A stretch of 8,117 bases of DNA from NCBI GenBank assembly GCA_946222055.1, contig CAMIEW010000027.1, positions 1-8,117 of the forward strand, written 5' to 3'. Position 1 is the stretch's first letter; each line of letters begins with the position of its first letter. Position numbers and translations under genes: made by a program. The notes under the pieces are model-generated. The model saw only the letters and a list, made by a program, of their open reading frames with translations. It did not search any database and had not been told where the DNA came from. This document shows, piece by piece, positions 1 through 5,977 of the stretch. The DNA is from an uncultured Porphyromonas sp. GTDB taxonomy: Bacteria; Bacteroidota; Bacteroidia; Bacteroidales; Porphyromonadaceae.

Positions 1-631
1 CCTTCAGGGCATAGACGTGGTAGCGTCCCTCACGGACGTTGCGGATCACAAACTTCGCCTTATCCGAGGTTCGACTGGTGCGGAGGAACGTGGTGTCGTG
101 GAAGGCACTTCGCGCAGCGGTGTCCGGATGAAGTCCGACGAGGAGCCCCTGCATCGGCTCGTGGGTCCGGGCATTAATCACTGTCCCGGCGATCTCCATG
201 GTGTCGATGCGCTCTCCGGTGCTGAAGGCAAAGGAGAAGTTCTCCATCGGATTGCCCTCATTATTGTCGACGATCGCATCGGTGAAGTCGATCGTGTAGG
301 TGGTATTGGGGATCAGCGTGTCCTTTAGACTGACCACTACCCGCTTGCCGTAGGAGATGATCTCCGGCTGCTGGAGCTGGGGCGGGGAGACGATGATCTT
401 CTTGAGGGGATCCTTGACGGTGACAAACTCGTCAAACCACAGCGTCACCTTGCGAGATGAGACGTTGAGCTCCTTCTCCGCCGGATGACTTCGGACAAGC
501 TTGGGGGGCTGATCGTCATAGGGTCCCCCGTCAGGCGCTACCCTATTGGCGCACCCATATATCATGGCAATCGTTCCGCCTATCAGGAGAGAGAGGTGGA
601 GCCAAGGAGATCGACGTCGATTCTTCATCAT
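1..631 (-). CDS. Ig-like domain lipoprotein, N-terminal part (runs off the window)
   Basis: This is a Bacteroidetes-type lipoprotein of unknown exact role; 210 residues are visible and the C-terminus lies beyond position 1. After a basic start (KNRRR, residues 3-7) comes a hydrophobic stretch (11-25) and a lipobox ending in Cys27 (IYGC), so it is probably lipid-anchored. No acidic export signal follows the Cys, which leaves membrane and face open. Residues about 43-139 resemble a bacterial Ig-like (Big_5/SbsA-like) domain, with WFDEFV (65-70), VSPP (81-84), PNTTY (108-112), DAIVDNNEGNP (118-128) and FAFSTG (134-139). From about 146 a second beta-rich, carboxypeptidase-regulatory-like segment begins (IAGTV, then VREGRYHVYAL). 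The ATG at 631 is 4 bp past the aroA stop, suggesting cotranscription; a second ATG follows directly at 628. The family assignment rests on remembered homologues and is good; the function is unknown. Confidence 0.82.
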   Translation of the reverse strand, partial: MMKNRRRSPWLHLSLLIGGTIAMIYGCANRVAPDGGPYDDQPPKLVRSHPAEKELNVSSRKVTLWFDEFVTVKDPLKKIIVSPPQLQQPEIISYGKRVVVSLKDTLIPNTTYTIDFTDAIVDNNEGNPMENFSFAFSTGERIDTMEIAGTVINARTHEPMQGLLVGLHPDTAARSAFHDTTFLRTSRTSDKAKFVIRNVREGRYHVYALK

Positions 632-635
632 AAGT

Positions 636-1913
636 TCATCTGGCTTGCCTGCAAAGGTCGCTAAAAAAGTGGGGATAACTCCGTGCCGTAACCATTACTT
701 CGTCCAAAATCTCCACACATGTCTCGTCGAGAATGGTGGCAAGCACACCGAAGGCCATCGCTAATCGGTGATCGCCCCTGTGGCCGAGGGTCACGACCCG
801 AGGCTTCGTTTCACGTGGAACCCCAGTGTAGGTAAAGCCGTATGGCGTGACATTGATAAATGCATCAGATGACCAGCCGAGATCTTGCGCTATAGAGAGT
901 GAAGCACCCAGCCGATCAGACTCCTTGTAGGCAAGCGAAGACAAACCGGTAAATGTGGCTTCCTTCTCAAGTCCTATCACCGTGGCAAAGAGAGTGGGGA
1001 AGAGATCGGGATTCTGCGACAAGTCAAAGAAAAGCGGCTCGGCAGGAGATGACTCACGACGATGCGAAACTCGCATGACCTCATCTAATTCCAAGAAAGA
1101 GCTAAAAAAGCGAAATAATCGAGCATCCGGATGTGGAGAATCAGGATTCAGGCCATTCAAAGTCAGGTTTTGGATCTCTGGATGGAGCGTTTGCAACTCG
1201 AGCCAGTAGGAAGCAGAAGTGTAGTCGGCGGGGAGTTGAAAAACATAAGATTTAGACTCAGCCAAACCTGGCTGCTCATGAGGTTCAAACCTAATCCGAT
1301 CCGCTTCCCAAGTGAGATCCACACCTATCTGACGTAGACACTCGATAGTCAGGTCGATGTACCTAGAGCTTGGGTCTGATTGCTGTCTTCGGATAGTCAG
1401 AGGGTAGTTTCCAGCAATCGAAAAATAGATTATCGCAGAGATAAACTGACTTGACTCCCACACTCTTGCGTCCACCTCCGTTTCACGTGGAACCGTGGAG
1501 GTACGGGCATCAACAACCCATCGATCATCGGTCATTTTTATAGAGACACCACAACGACGTAAGTAGTCTACCAGTTGCCCCATAGGTCGACGACGGAGCT
1601 GAGGATCCGTAAGATGAAAGACAGTCCTCCGGGCTTCGGCTGCAGCCAGTGATAGGAGAAAGCGGGACACACTTGCGGATCCGGTAAGTCGTATATCTGA
1701 CTGACCGGAGAGCAGCGCCTGGAGACCATCATAGATTGCATGGAGATCTTCAGGAGCATCAGCATCCAAGAGATCCTTAGAGGGCATCATCGTGGCTCCC
1801 CTACTCCGAAGAACGATATAGCAGGAGATCAGAGCACGTATCCCCTCACTCTTAGATAGAGGGAGATCGATCTCTATGGATGACTGAAAAGCCGTTTTAG
1901 TGAGCACGTTCAT
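636..1913 (-). CDS. aroA: 3-phosphoshikimate 1-carboxyvinyltransferase (EPSP synthase), divergent
   Basis: This enzyme joins PEP to shikimate-3-phosphate in the cytosolic shikimate pathway. It has 425 residues from the ATG at 1913, a normal length. Recognisable active-site elements are K21-S22 and R26, R109 (RRRPMG), SSQ at 154-156, S183/Y185 (SRYID), D303 (NPDLFPT), K330-E331 and R334 (YKESDR), and D381-H382-R383. Two parts are unusual: the usual GNAGTAMR loop reads GSASVSR (78-84), with Ala where E. coli has Gly96, and the lysine equivalent to E. coli Lys411 is Arg411. The peptide VPRET occurs twice (141-145 and 365-369), and both copies are encoded by parS-like DNA. GC is visibly lower than in neighbouring genes. 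A GTG at 1919 would add two residues but overlaps the promoter box, so ATG 1913 is preferred. The intact frame suggests a working enzyme, though activity is not certain. Confidence 0.88.
   Translation of the reverse strand: MNVLTKTAFQSSIEIDLPLSKSEGIRALISCYIVLRSRGATMMPSKDLLDADAPEDLHAIYDGLQALLSGQSDIRLTGSASVSRFLLSLAAAEARRTVFHLTDPQLRRRPMGQLVDYLRRCGVSIKMTDDRWVVDARTSTVPRETEVDARVWESSQFISAIIYFSIAGNYPLTIRRQQSDPSSRYIDLTIECLRQIGVDLTWEADRIRFEPHEQPGLAESKSYVFQLPADYTSASYWLELQTLHPEIQNLTLNGLNPDSPHPDARLFRFFSSFLELDEVMRVSHRRESSPAEPLFFDLSQNPDLFPTLFATVIGLEKEATFTGLSSLAYKESDRLGASLSIAQDLGWSSDAFINVTPYGFTYTGVPRETKPRVVTLGHRGDHRLAMAFGVLATILDETCVEILDEVMVTARSYPHFFSDLCRQAR
807..822. promoter_or_regulatory. parS: parS-like ParB-binding site 1 (inside aroA)
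   Basis: The 16-mer is CGTTTCACGTGGAACC. Its inner 14 bases fit the bacterial parS core GTTNCACGTGNAAC completely; only the outermost base on each side departs from TGTTNCACGTGNAACA. It lies in the 3' part of aroA, where the minus strand reads V-P-R-E-T (residues 365-369) in a predicted loop before the conserved DHR motif. Known biology: ParB dimers load at parS and spread as CTP-dependent clamps. Binding in this organism is inferred. Confidence 0.72.
1479..1494. promoter_or_regulatory. parS: parS-like ParB-binding site 2 (inside aroA)
   Basis: This is the same 16-mer as the site at 807-822, in the same orientation and 672 bp away, so it falls in the same codon phase. It again encodes VPRET on the minus strand (AroA residues 141-145), in a loop just before the SSQF motif. 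Flanking bases differ between the two copies, so the identity is confined to the parS sequence. That argues for selection on the DNA site rather than a longer duplication. Confidence 0.72.
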
Positions 1914-1918
1914 AGTCA

Positions 1919-1926
1919 CAAAGATA
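1919..1926 (-). promoter_or_regulatory. Bacteroidetes -7 promoter box for aroA
   Basis: TATCTTTG on the minus strand fits TAnnTTTG. It ends 5 nt before the ATG at 1913, and its last G is the first base of the alternative GTG start at 1919. Transcription would begin at or next to the ATG, giving a leaderless or nearly leaderless message. No convincing -33 TTTG was found at the usual 19-21 bp; the nearest T-run is about 25 bp upstream. Confidence 0.5.
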
Positions 1927-2217
1927 GCAGAAAGTCCCGTCTCATCATCGCTAAACAGCGCCTAAAATAAGGATGATCTACTCGATCATTATAGCATAGC
2001 TACCACTCATAAGAAGTGATACCTTACCTACTAACTACAATGAGTTAAGAGGCTTCTTCAACATTCCAAAAGAATCCTCCGTCCTGTGCACTGTGGAACT
2101 GGTGTTTATGCATTGCCGAAGTGGCTCGTAGGCTTAGGTTACTGACCAGATGTGATAAGAATGGCACATAGGAGGCTGTTCGAGACACAAAGAGACAATA
2201 GGTGGAGGTCAAGCCCG

Positions 2218-2225
2218 TATCTTTG
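2218..2225 (+). promoter_or_regulatory. Possible orphan -7 box on the plus strand
   Basis: TATCTTTG also occurs here on the plus strand. A transcript would start near 2230 and run toward deoC, antisense to its end. The only start nearby (ATG at 2242) opens a 55-codon frame that runs through the deoC terminator and into deoC, and it matches no family known to me. No -33 element was seen. It may be a chance match or the promoter of a small antisense RNA. Confidence 0.2.
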
Positions 2226-2283
2226 CGATCCAAAGTAGTTCATGAGGGCATCTAATAGTCGTGCCCCCCATGATGCCCTATCA

Positions 2284-2319
2284 AGTCGGACGGGGCAGTG
2301 GAGCCGGACGGGGCATCGG
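2284..2319. repeat. Two tandem 18-bp GC-rich repeats sharing AGYCGGACG
   Basis: Copies at 2284-2301 and 2302-2319 match at 15 of 18 positions. Each begins with the 9-mer AGYCGGACG followed by GGGCA. The same 9-mer builds the inverted repeat at 7927-7988, more than 5 kb away, so this appears to be a dispersed intergenic repeat. It lies immediately downstream of the deoC terminator. Function unknown. Confidence 0.6.
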
Positions 2320-2327
2320 GAGAGGGG

Positions 2328-2369
2328 AAAAAAGGCCCGCAAGCTCTACCCTATTGTAGAGCTTGCGGG
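2328..2369 (-). terminator. Intrinsic terminator after deoC
   Basis: A perfect 14-bp stem (2336-2349 with 2356-2369) encloses a 6-nt loop. In minus-strand transcription it is followed by two C's and a run of six T's (2333-2328). It begins 23 bp after the deoC stop and so ends the mnmG-to-deoC transcription unit. No T-run follows in the plus direction, so it acts one way. Confidence 0.93.
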
Positions 2370-2392
2370 TCGATTAGGATGGACTAAAAAGA

Positions 2393-3292
2393 TCAGAGGA
2401 GATGCTTGAGGGTGTCCGCCTCCAGAGAGGTGGCACCGAAACGGAAGAGCTCCGGCGTGAGCCACTCGTCGCCCAACACTTCCTTAAGGATACAGAGGTA
2501 CTTGAGCGCCTCCTCGGTCGTACGGACACCGCCGGCAGCCTTGATACCTCGCATGAGGTCAAACTGATCGTAATACTGCTTCACGATAGAGGCCATGATA
2601 TAGATCGCCTCAGGCGTGGCACCGGGGTACCCCTTGCCGGTAGAGGTCTTGATGAAGTCTGCATCACAGAAGAGGGCGAGGATGGACGCCTTAACGATAT
2701 TCTCGGGCGTCTGCAGAGCACCGGTCTCGAGGATCACCTTCAGGATCACATCCTTAGCGGCCTGTCTCTGCTCCTGAAGCTGGTCACATACGTTTTGGTA
2801 ATCACCGGCGAGGAAAGCCCCCACCGGCAGGACGATATCGATCTCTTCTGCCCCATCGTGGATCGCCAGGGCGATCTCCGCCACCTTGATCTCGGGGAAA
2901 GTCTGTGACGAGGGGAAACCACCAGCCACGCAGGTGATGTGACACTGCTCCACGGTGAGGTTCTCCTTGATCACTTGAGCAAAATTGGGGTAAACGCAGA
3001 TACTGGCCACCGGGGTAATGTCGGGGTGCTCATCATCCAGTTTATTGACCTGCTGTGTCAGATGATAGATCTTGTCCTCATTATCCTCTGACGTCAGGGA
3101 GGTGAGGTCGATCATACTGTGAATGAGATTCACGTTCTCCCTCGTATCCAGCTCCTTATAATGCTTATCTATGCACTCCTGAACCTTGGCTGACACCTGA
3201 TCCATAGAGAGGTCGAAGGTAAACTTAGAGAAAGCCTCAGCGAACTTATCCTGTGAGGGAAAGAAGTCGCTCTCCTGGTGATTATGACTCAT
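2393..3292 (-). CDS. deoC: Deoxyribose-phosphate aldolase
   Basis: DeoC splits 2-deoxyribose 5-phosphate into glyceraldehyde 3-phosphate and acetaldehyde, in the cytosol, during deoxynucleoside breakdown. From the ATG at 3292 it has 299 residues, longer than the roughly 220-260 of many bacterial enzymes, with an N-terminal extension of about 45 residues. The catalytic set is present: D152 (EEIDIVLP), Schiff-base lysine K215 (DFIKTSTGKG) and K251 (GIKAAGGVRT), with the LKVILETG strand at 184-191. A frame open to 3364 would add 24 residues, but that stretch lies wholly inside the upstream MazG-like gene and is not DeoC-like, so MSHNH is preferred. Its first 11 bases overlap the end of that gene in another frame, which implies coupled translation. 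Last gene of the operon. Confidence 0.96.
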   Translation of the reverse strand: MSHNHQESDFFPSQDKFAEAFSKFTFDLSMDQVSAKVQECIDKHYKELDTRENVNLIHSMIDLTSLTSEDNEDKIYHLTQQVNKLDDEHPDITPVASICVYPNFAQVIKENLTVEQCHITCVAGGFPSSQTFPEIKVAEIALAIHDGAEEIDIVLPVGAFLAGDYQNVCDQLQEQRQAAKDVILKVILETGALQTPENIVKASILALFCDADFIKTSTGKGYPGATPEAIYIMASIVKQYYDQFDLMRGIKAAGGVRTTEEALKYLCILKEVLGDEWLTPELFRFGATSLEADTLKHLL

Positions 3293-3644
3293 GGTTGTAT
3301 AATTTGGGATTGGATAAATGTCTGAATTTGTCGCGATCTGTCTTCTTCGCAATGTTTCTCTCAAAGGCTTCCGTCAGATCACAACCGGTCTGATTAGCAA
3401 TGCAGGTGAGTACCCAGAGTACATCAGCGAGTTCGTCTGCCAGATGCTCCTTGGAGAGGTTATCCGTGGCCTTCGCGCTCTGATCCCCATAGGTTCGAGC
3501 GATAATGCGCGCCACCTCGCCCACCTCCTCAGTCAGCTGGGCCATATTTGTGAGTGGTGAAAAGTACCGGACTCCGTAGTCGTGGATCCACCGGTCGACT
3601 ATGGTCTGGACATCACGAAGTGTGGGGCTGGGCGTATCAGTCAT
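3282..3644 (-). CDS. MazG-like nucleotide pyrophosphohydrolase
   Basis: This is a small (120-residue) all-alpha NTP pyrophosphatase of the MazG/dUTPase-like superfamily, which hydrolyses NTPs or dNTPs to NMP and pyrophosphate, often to clear non-standard nucleotides. The metal-binding pattern is clear: EEVGE (E39, E40, E43) followed by ELADVLW (E71, D74). The length fits single-domain MazG-like proteins rather than two-domain E. coli MazG. The ATG at 3644 overlaps the dtd stop as ATGA, and its own end overlaps the deoC start by 11 bp, so all three are probably translationally coupled. Substrate cannot be read from sequence; placement beside deoC suggests deoxynucleotide clean-up, which is inference. 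Confidence 0.9.
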   Translation of the reverse strand: MTDTPSPTLRDVQTIVDRWIHDYGVRYFSPLTNMAQLTEEVGEVARIIARTYGDQSAKATDNLSKEHLADELADVLWVLTCIANQTGCDLTEAFERNIAKKTDRDKFRHLSNPKLYNHES

Positions 3645-4090
3645 CGGTTTCGCGAGTCAATGCATATGGTCACAGGTCCGTCATTGAGTAGCCGGACCTT
3701 CATATCAGCCCCAAAGCGCCCTTTCTTCACCTCTTTGCCGATCTCTTCGGAGAGAGCCTGCGCCATAAGGTCGTAGAATGGCTCTGCCTCGGGTCCCTTG
3801 GCAGCATGGATGTAGGAGGGTCTATTGCCTTTCTTCGTCGATGCCAGGAGGGTGAATTGGCTCACCAGAAGGATCTCCCCGCCGATGGACTTGATGTCCT
3901 TATTCATCACCCCCTCCTCGTCATCAAAGATGCGGAGTGAGGAGATCTTACGAACCAAGTAGTCCATATCCTCGGCGGTGTCGCCAACCTCCACGCCTTG
4001 CAAAACCAGCATCCCGGGCCCAATCGACGAAATCACTGTCCCATCGACCGTTACGGACGCCTCGCTCACACGTTGAATAACTGCTCTCAT
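3641..4090 (-). CDS. dtd: D-aminoacyl-tRNA deacylase
   Basis: Dtd removes D-amino acids wrongly attached to tRNA, acting in the cytosol as a homodimer. The 149-residue product from the ATG at 4090 has the normal length and start (MRAVIQRV). Both family signatures are present: SQFT (77-80) in LLVSQFTLLAS, and the Gly-cisPro motif G138-P139 in NDGPVT. A frame open to 4156 would add 22 residues overlapping the uvrC end; it is rejected because the family begins at MRAV and a TATCTTTG box lies between the two starts. It follows uvrC after 32 bp and overlaps the next gene by 4 bp. Confidence 0.96.
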   Translation of the reverse strand: MRAVIQRVSEASVTVDGTVISSIGPGMLVLQGVEVGDTAEDMDYLVRKISSLRIFDDEEGVMNKDIKSIGGEILLVSQFTLLASTKKGNRPSYIHAAKGPEAEPFYDLMAQALSEEIGKEVKKGRFGADMKVRLLNDGPVTICIDSRNR

Positions 4091-4094
4091 AAGC

Positions 4095-4102
4095 CAAAGA
4101 TA
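4095..4102 (-). promoter_or_regulatory. Possible internal -7 promoter box before dtd
   Basis: TATCTTTG on the minus strand lies in the 32-bp uvrC-dtd gap and ends 4 nt before the dtd ATG. It could start a short leaderless transcript of dtd, the MazG-like gene and deoC inside the larger operon. No -33 TTTG was seen about 20 bp upstream, where the uvrC end lies. Confidence 0.45.
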
Positions 4103-4122
4103 CAACTTTAGGAGAATACGGG

Positions 4123-5952
4123 TCAGGCCTCGCTGTCGGGGTGGAAGTAGTCCCACACAAGGCGAGCCTTGGCAGGACCTATGGCCTCTGTCAGTTCGTC
4201 GAGAGAGACTAACTCACGGATCCGCTTCACAGACTTGAAGGTACGGATCAGCTTCTTCTGAGTGGCAGGACCGATGCCGGCAATAGCGTCGAGCTCAGAG
4301 GAGATCGACTTCTTAGCATGGACATTTCGGTGGAAGGTGATGGCGAAGCGGTGCACCTCATTCTGGATCCGCTCCAAGAGGTGAAAGACCTGCCCCCGCT
4401 GCATGATGCCGATCACCTGGGGCGGGTCCCCATAGAGCACCTCGCTTGTGCGGTGACGATCGTCCTTGGCGAGACCAAGGATCGGTATCTCCACCCCCAC
4501 CTCCTCAAGCGCTTCCCTCACCACGCTCATCTGGCCTTTACCTCCATCGGTGATGATGAGGTCGGGGAGCTGCTCCCCCTCGTCCCGTAGGCGGCTGTAG
4601 CGCCGAACAACCACCTCGTGCATCGAGGCGTAGTCGTCCGGCCCCTCGACCGTCTTGATGTGGTAGAGCCGGTAGTCCTTCTTGGAGGGGACTCCGCCCT
4701 TAAAGACGACACAGGCAGCCACCGGCTCCGCTCCTTGGATATTGGAGTTATCGAAGCACTCCACGTGCCAGGGGAGCGTAGGCAGACCGACCGAGCTCTG
4801 CAGGTCTCGCAGGATCTGCATATTGTGCTGGGCAGGGTTGAGCTTCTCCGCCTGCAGGTCCTTATCCTTGATGAACTGATCTACATTGTGCTGGCTCAGG
4901 TCCAGGATGTGCTTACGGTCGCCCCTCTGAGGGATCGTTACGCGATAGGCAGAGAGGTCAAGGTACTCGGGCATGAGGGGGAGAATGAGCTCGCGAGTGC
5001 CCTCCAGCGGCAGCGTATCAAGCAAGTCCTTCAGGACGGAGGCAAAGAGCTCCACATCCTCCTCCTCGATCCCCCGACGGTACTCCATCGTCCGTCCCGA
5101 GATGATCCGCCCGTCCCTCGTCAGGAGGTAATTGACGAAGAAGGAGCGACGCGAGGAGCCATAGGTAGCCACCAGCGCATCCCCGATGACGTTGCTCATG
5201 ATGGTACTCTTCCCCTGGTAGTTCTCCAGCGTATAGAGCATATTCTGCATCTGCAGGGCGGTCTCAAAGTCGAGCTCCTCACTGGCCCTCGTCATCACCT
5301 CCTTGATATCCCGCTTCACCTCCGTGATATGCCCCCGCAGGATCTCCTTAGCTGCCCGGACGTCCCTGTTGTAGTCCTCCTCCGACTGCAGCCCTTCACA
5401 AGGCCCCTTGCAGCGCCCGATGTGGTACTTCAGGCAGACCCGGAATTTTCCCCGCTCGATATTCTCCGGAGAGAGGTTGTACGTACAGGTGCGAAACTTG
5501 TAGAGCCGGCGGAAGAGCTGAACCAGCTGATAGGCCATCGACTTATTGGGATAGGGGCCATAGTACTCCGTGCTGCCGCCCGGCTGAGGCTTGTGCGTGG
5601 TCCCAAAGCGCGGGAAGCGCTCCCTCGTGACGTAGATGTAGGGGTAGAAATTACCATGCTTGAGCATGATATTGTAGGGCGGCTGGTGCGTCTTGATGAG
5701 GTTATTCTCAAGCAAGAGCGCATCAGTCTCCGTCTGAACCACGATATACTCCACGGTCTCAAAGACGCGCAGCATCGCCCGAGCGTTGGGTCGGTCCGAC
5801 TCGCGCTGGAAGTACTGCCCCACCCGCTTGCGGAGATTTTTTGCCTTACCGACGTAGAGCACCTTGTCCTCCTTGTCGCGGAAGATGTAGACTCCGGGCG
5901 ACTCGGGGATCACGGATAGGCTGTTGCGTATCTCTTTCTTAGCTATCAGCAT
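4123..5952 (-). CDS. uvrC: Excinuclease ABC subunit C
   Basis: UvrC makes both incisions around a lesion in UvrABC nucleotide excision repair. The 609-residue protein has the full family layout: an N-terminal GIY-YIG nuclease for the 3' cut (GVY 20-22, YVGKAKNLRKR from 33, catalytic E82); four cysteines C156, C173, C181 and C185 matching the iron-sulfur cluster ligands known in E. coli UvrC; a UVR domain that contacts UvrB (about 209-244); an RNase H-like nuclease for the 5' cut (D401 in CFDNSN, DDYASMHE 439-446, ITDGGKGQ with D469, H534 in VHRFAITFHR); and C-terminal helix-hairpin-helix repeats (about 555-605). The ATG at 5952 fits the family start. It is 25 bp from mnmG, and most of that gap is a parS site; there is no Shine-Dalgarno sequence. 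Confidence 0.98.
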   Translation of the reverse strand: MLIAKKEIRNSLSVIPESPGVYIFRDKEDKVLYVGKAKNLRKRVGQYFQRESDRPNARAMLRVFETVEYIVVQTETDALLLENNLIKTHQPPYNIMLKHGNFYPYIYVTRERFPRFGTTHKPQPGGSTEYYGPYPNKSMAYQLVQLFRRLYKFRTCTYNLSPENIERGKFRVCLKYHIGRCKGPCEGLQSEEDYNRDVRAAKEILRGHITEVKRDIKEVMTRASEELDFETALQMQNMLYTLENYQGKSTIMSNVIGDALVATYGSSRRSFFVNYLLTRDGRIISGRTMEYRRGIEEEDVELFASVLKDLLDTLPLEGTRELILPLMPEYLDLSAYRVTIPQRGDRKHILDLSQHNVDQFIKDKDLQAEKLNPAQHNMQILRDLQSSVGLPTLPWHVECFDNSNIQGAEPVAACVVFKGGVPSKKDYRLYHIKTVEGPDDYASMHEVVVRRYSRLRDEGEQLPDLIITDGGKGQMSVVREALEEVGVEIPILGLAKDDRHRTSEVLYGDPPQVIGIMQRGQVFHLLERIQNEVHRFAITFHRNVHAKKSISSELDAIAGIGPATQKKLIRTFKSVKRIRELVSLDELTEAIGPAKARLVWDYFHPDSEA

Positions 5953-5954
5953 AG

Positions 5955-5970
5955 CGTTTCACGTGAAACA
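5955..5970. promoter_or_regulatory. parS: parS ParB-binding site 3 (mnmG-uvrC gap)
   Basis: CGTTTCACGTGAAACA differs from the classical parS TGTTTCACGTGAAACA only at the first base. Its inner 14 bases (5956-5969) form a perfect palindrome. It fills 16 of the 25 bp between mnmG and uvrC and ends 2 bp before the uvrC start codon. It is the best of three such sites in the window. In RNA the palindrome could fold close to the start codon, so it may also affect uvrC translation. Confidence 0.85.
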
Positions 5971-5977
5971 AAGAGGA

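Larger units (their letters stand above)
1927..2327. other. Gene-free spacer between the deoC terminator and aroA
   Basis: No recognisable gene was found here. The part near aroA (about 1960-2050) is AT-rich and holds a short 6-bp inverted repeat (1973-1978 with 1984-1989) that could be an operator or weak hairpin. The middle (about 2050-2240) has two overlapping minus-strand frames of 62 and 67 codons with no recognised motif; the longer starts inside the deoC terminator, so both look like chance. An 8-bp inverted repeat pairs 2245-2252 with 2272-2279. GC-rich direct repeats follow at 2284-2319. A plus-strand TATCTTTG at 2218-2225 has no convincing gene after it. Confidence 0.6.

Noticed and set aside
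664..1140. TTATCCCCA and TTCTCCACA-like 9-mers near 670 and 1132, considered as DnaA boxes because of the parS sites
   Set aside because: Each has a mismatch, they lie inside aroA, and there is no cluster or AT-rich unwinding region, so no origin is called in this window.
2115..2135. GCCGAAGTGGC resembles the start of a tRNA-Leu or tRNA-Ser
   Set aside because: No matching acceptor strand, anticodon arm or T-loop follows within tRNA length.
2242..2409. A 55-codon plus-strand frame after the orphan TATCTTTG
   Set aside because: It reads through the repeats, the deoC terminator stem and into deoC, with composition set by those features and no recognisable motif.
3293..3364. Upstream extension of deoC by 24 codons
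   Set aside because: The stretch is entirely coding in another frame for the MazG-like gene and has no DeoC similarity.
4091..4156. Upstream extension of dtd by 22 codons
   Set aside because: It overlaps the end of uvrC, precedes the TATCTTTG box, and the family begins at MRAVIQRV.
4762..4767. A fourth CACGTG hexamer, inside uvrC
   Set aside because: The flanks lack the GTT/AAC arms of parS, and the bases encode the conserved WHVECFDNS motif, so protein conservation explains it.
4618..5919. A 433-codon open frame on the plus strand opposite uvrC
   Set aside because: It lies wholly antisense to uvrC, whose domains and catalytic residues are intact. Long antisense frames are common in GC-rich genes, and the product shows no recognisable family.
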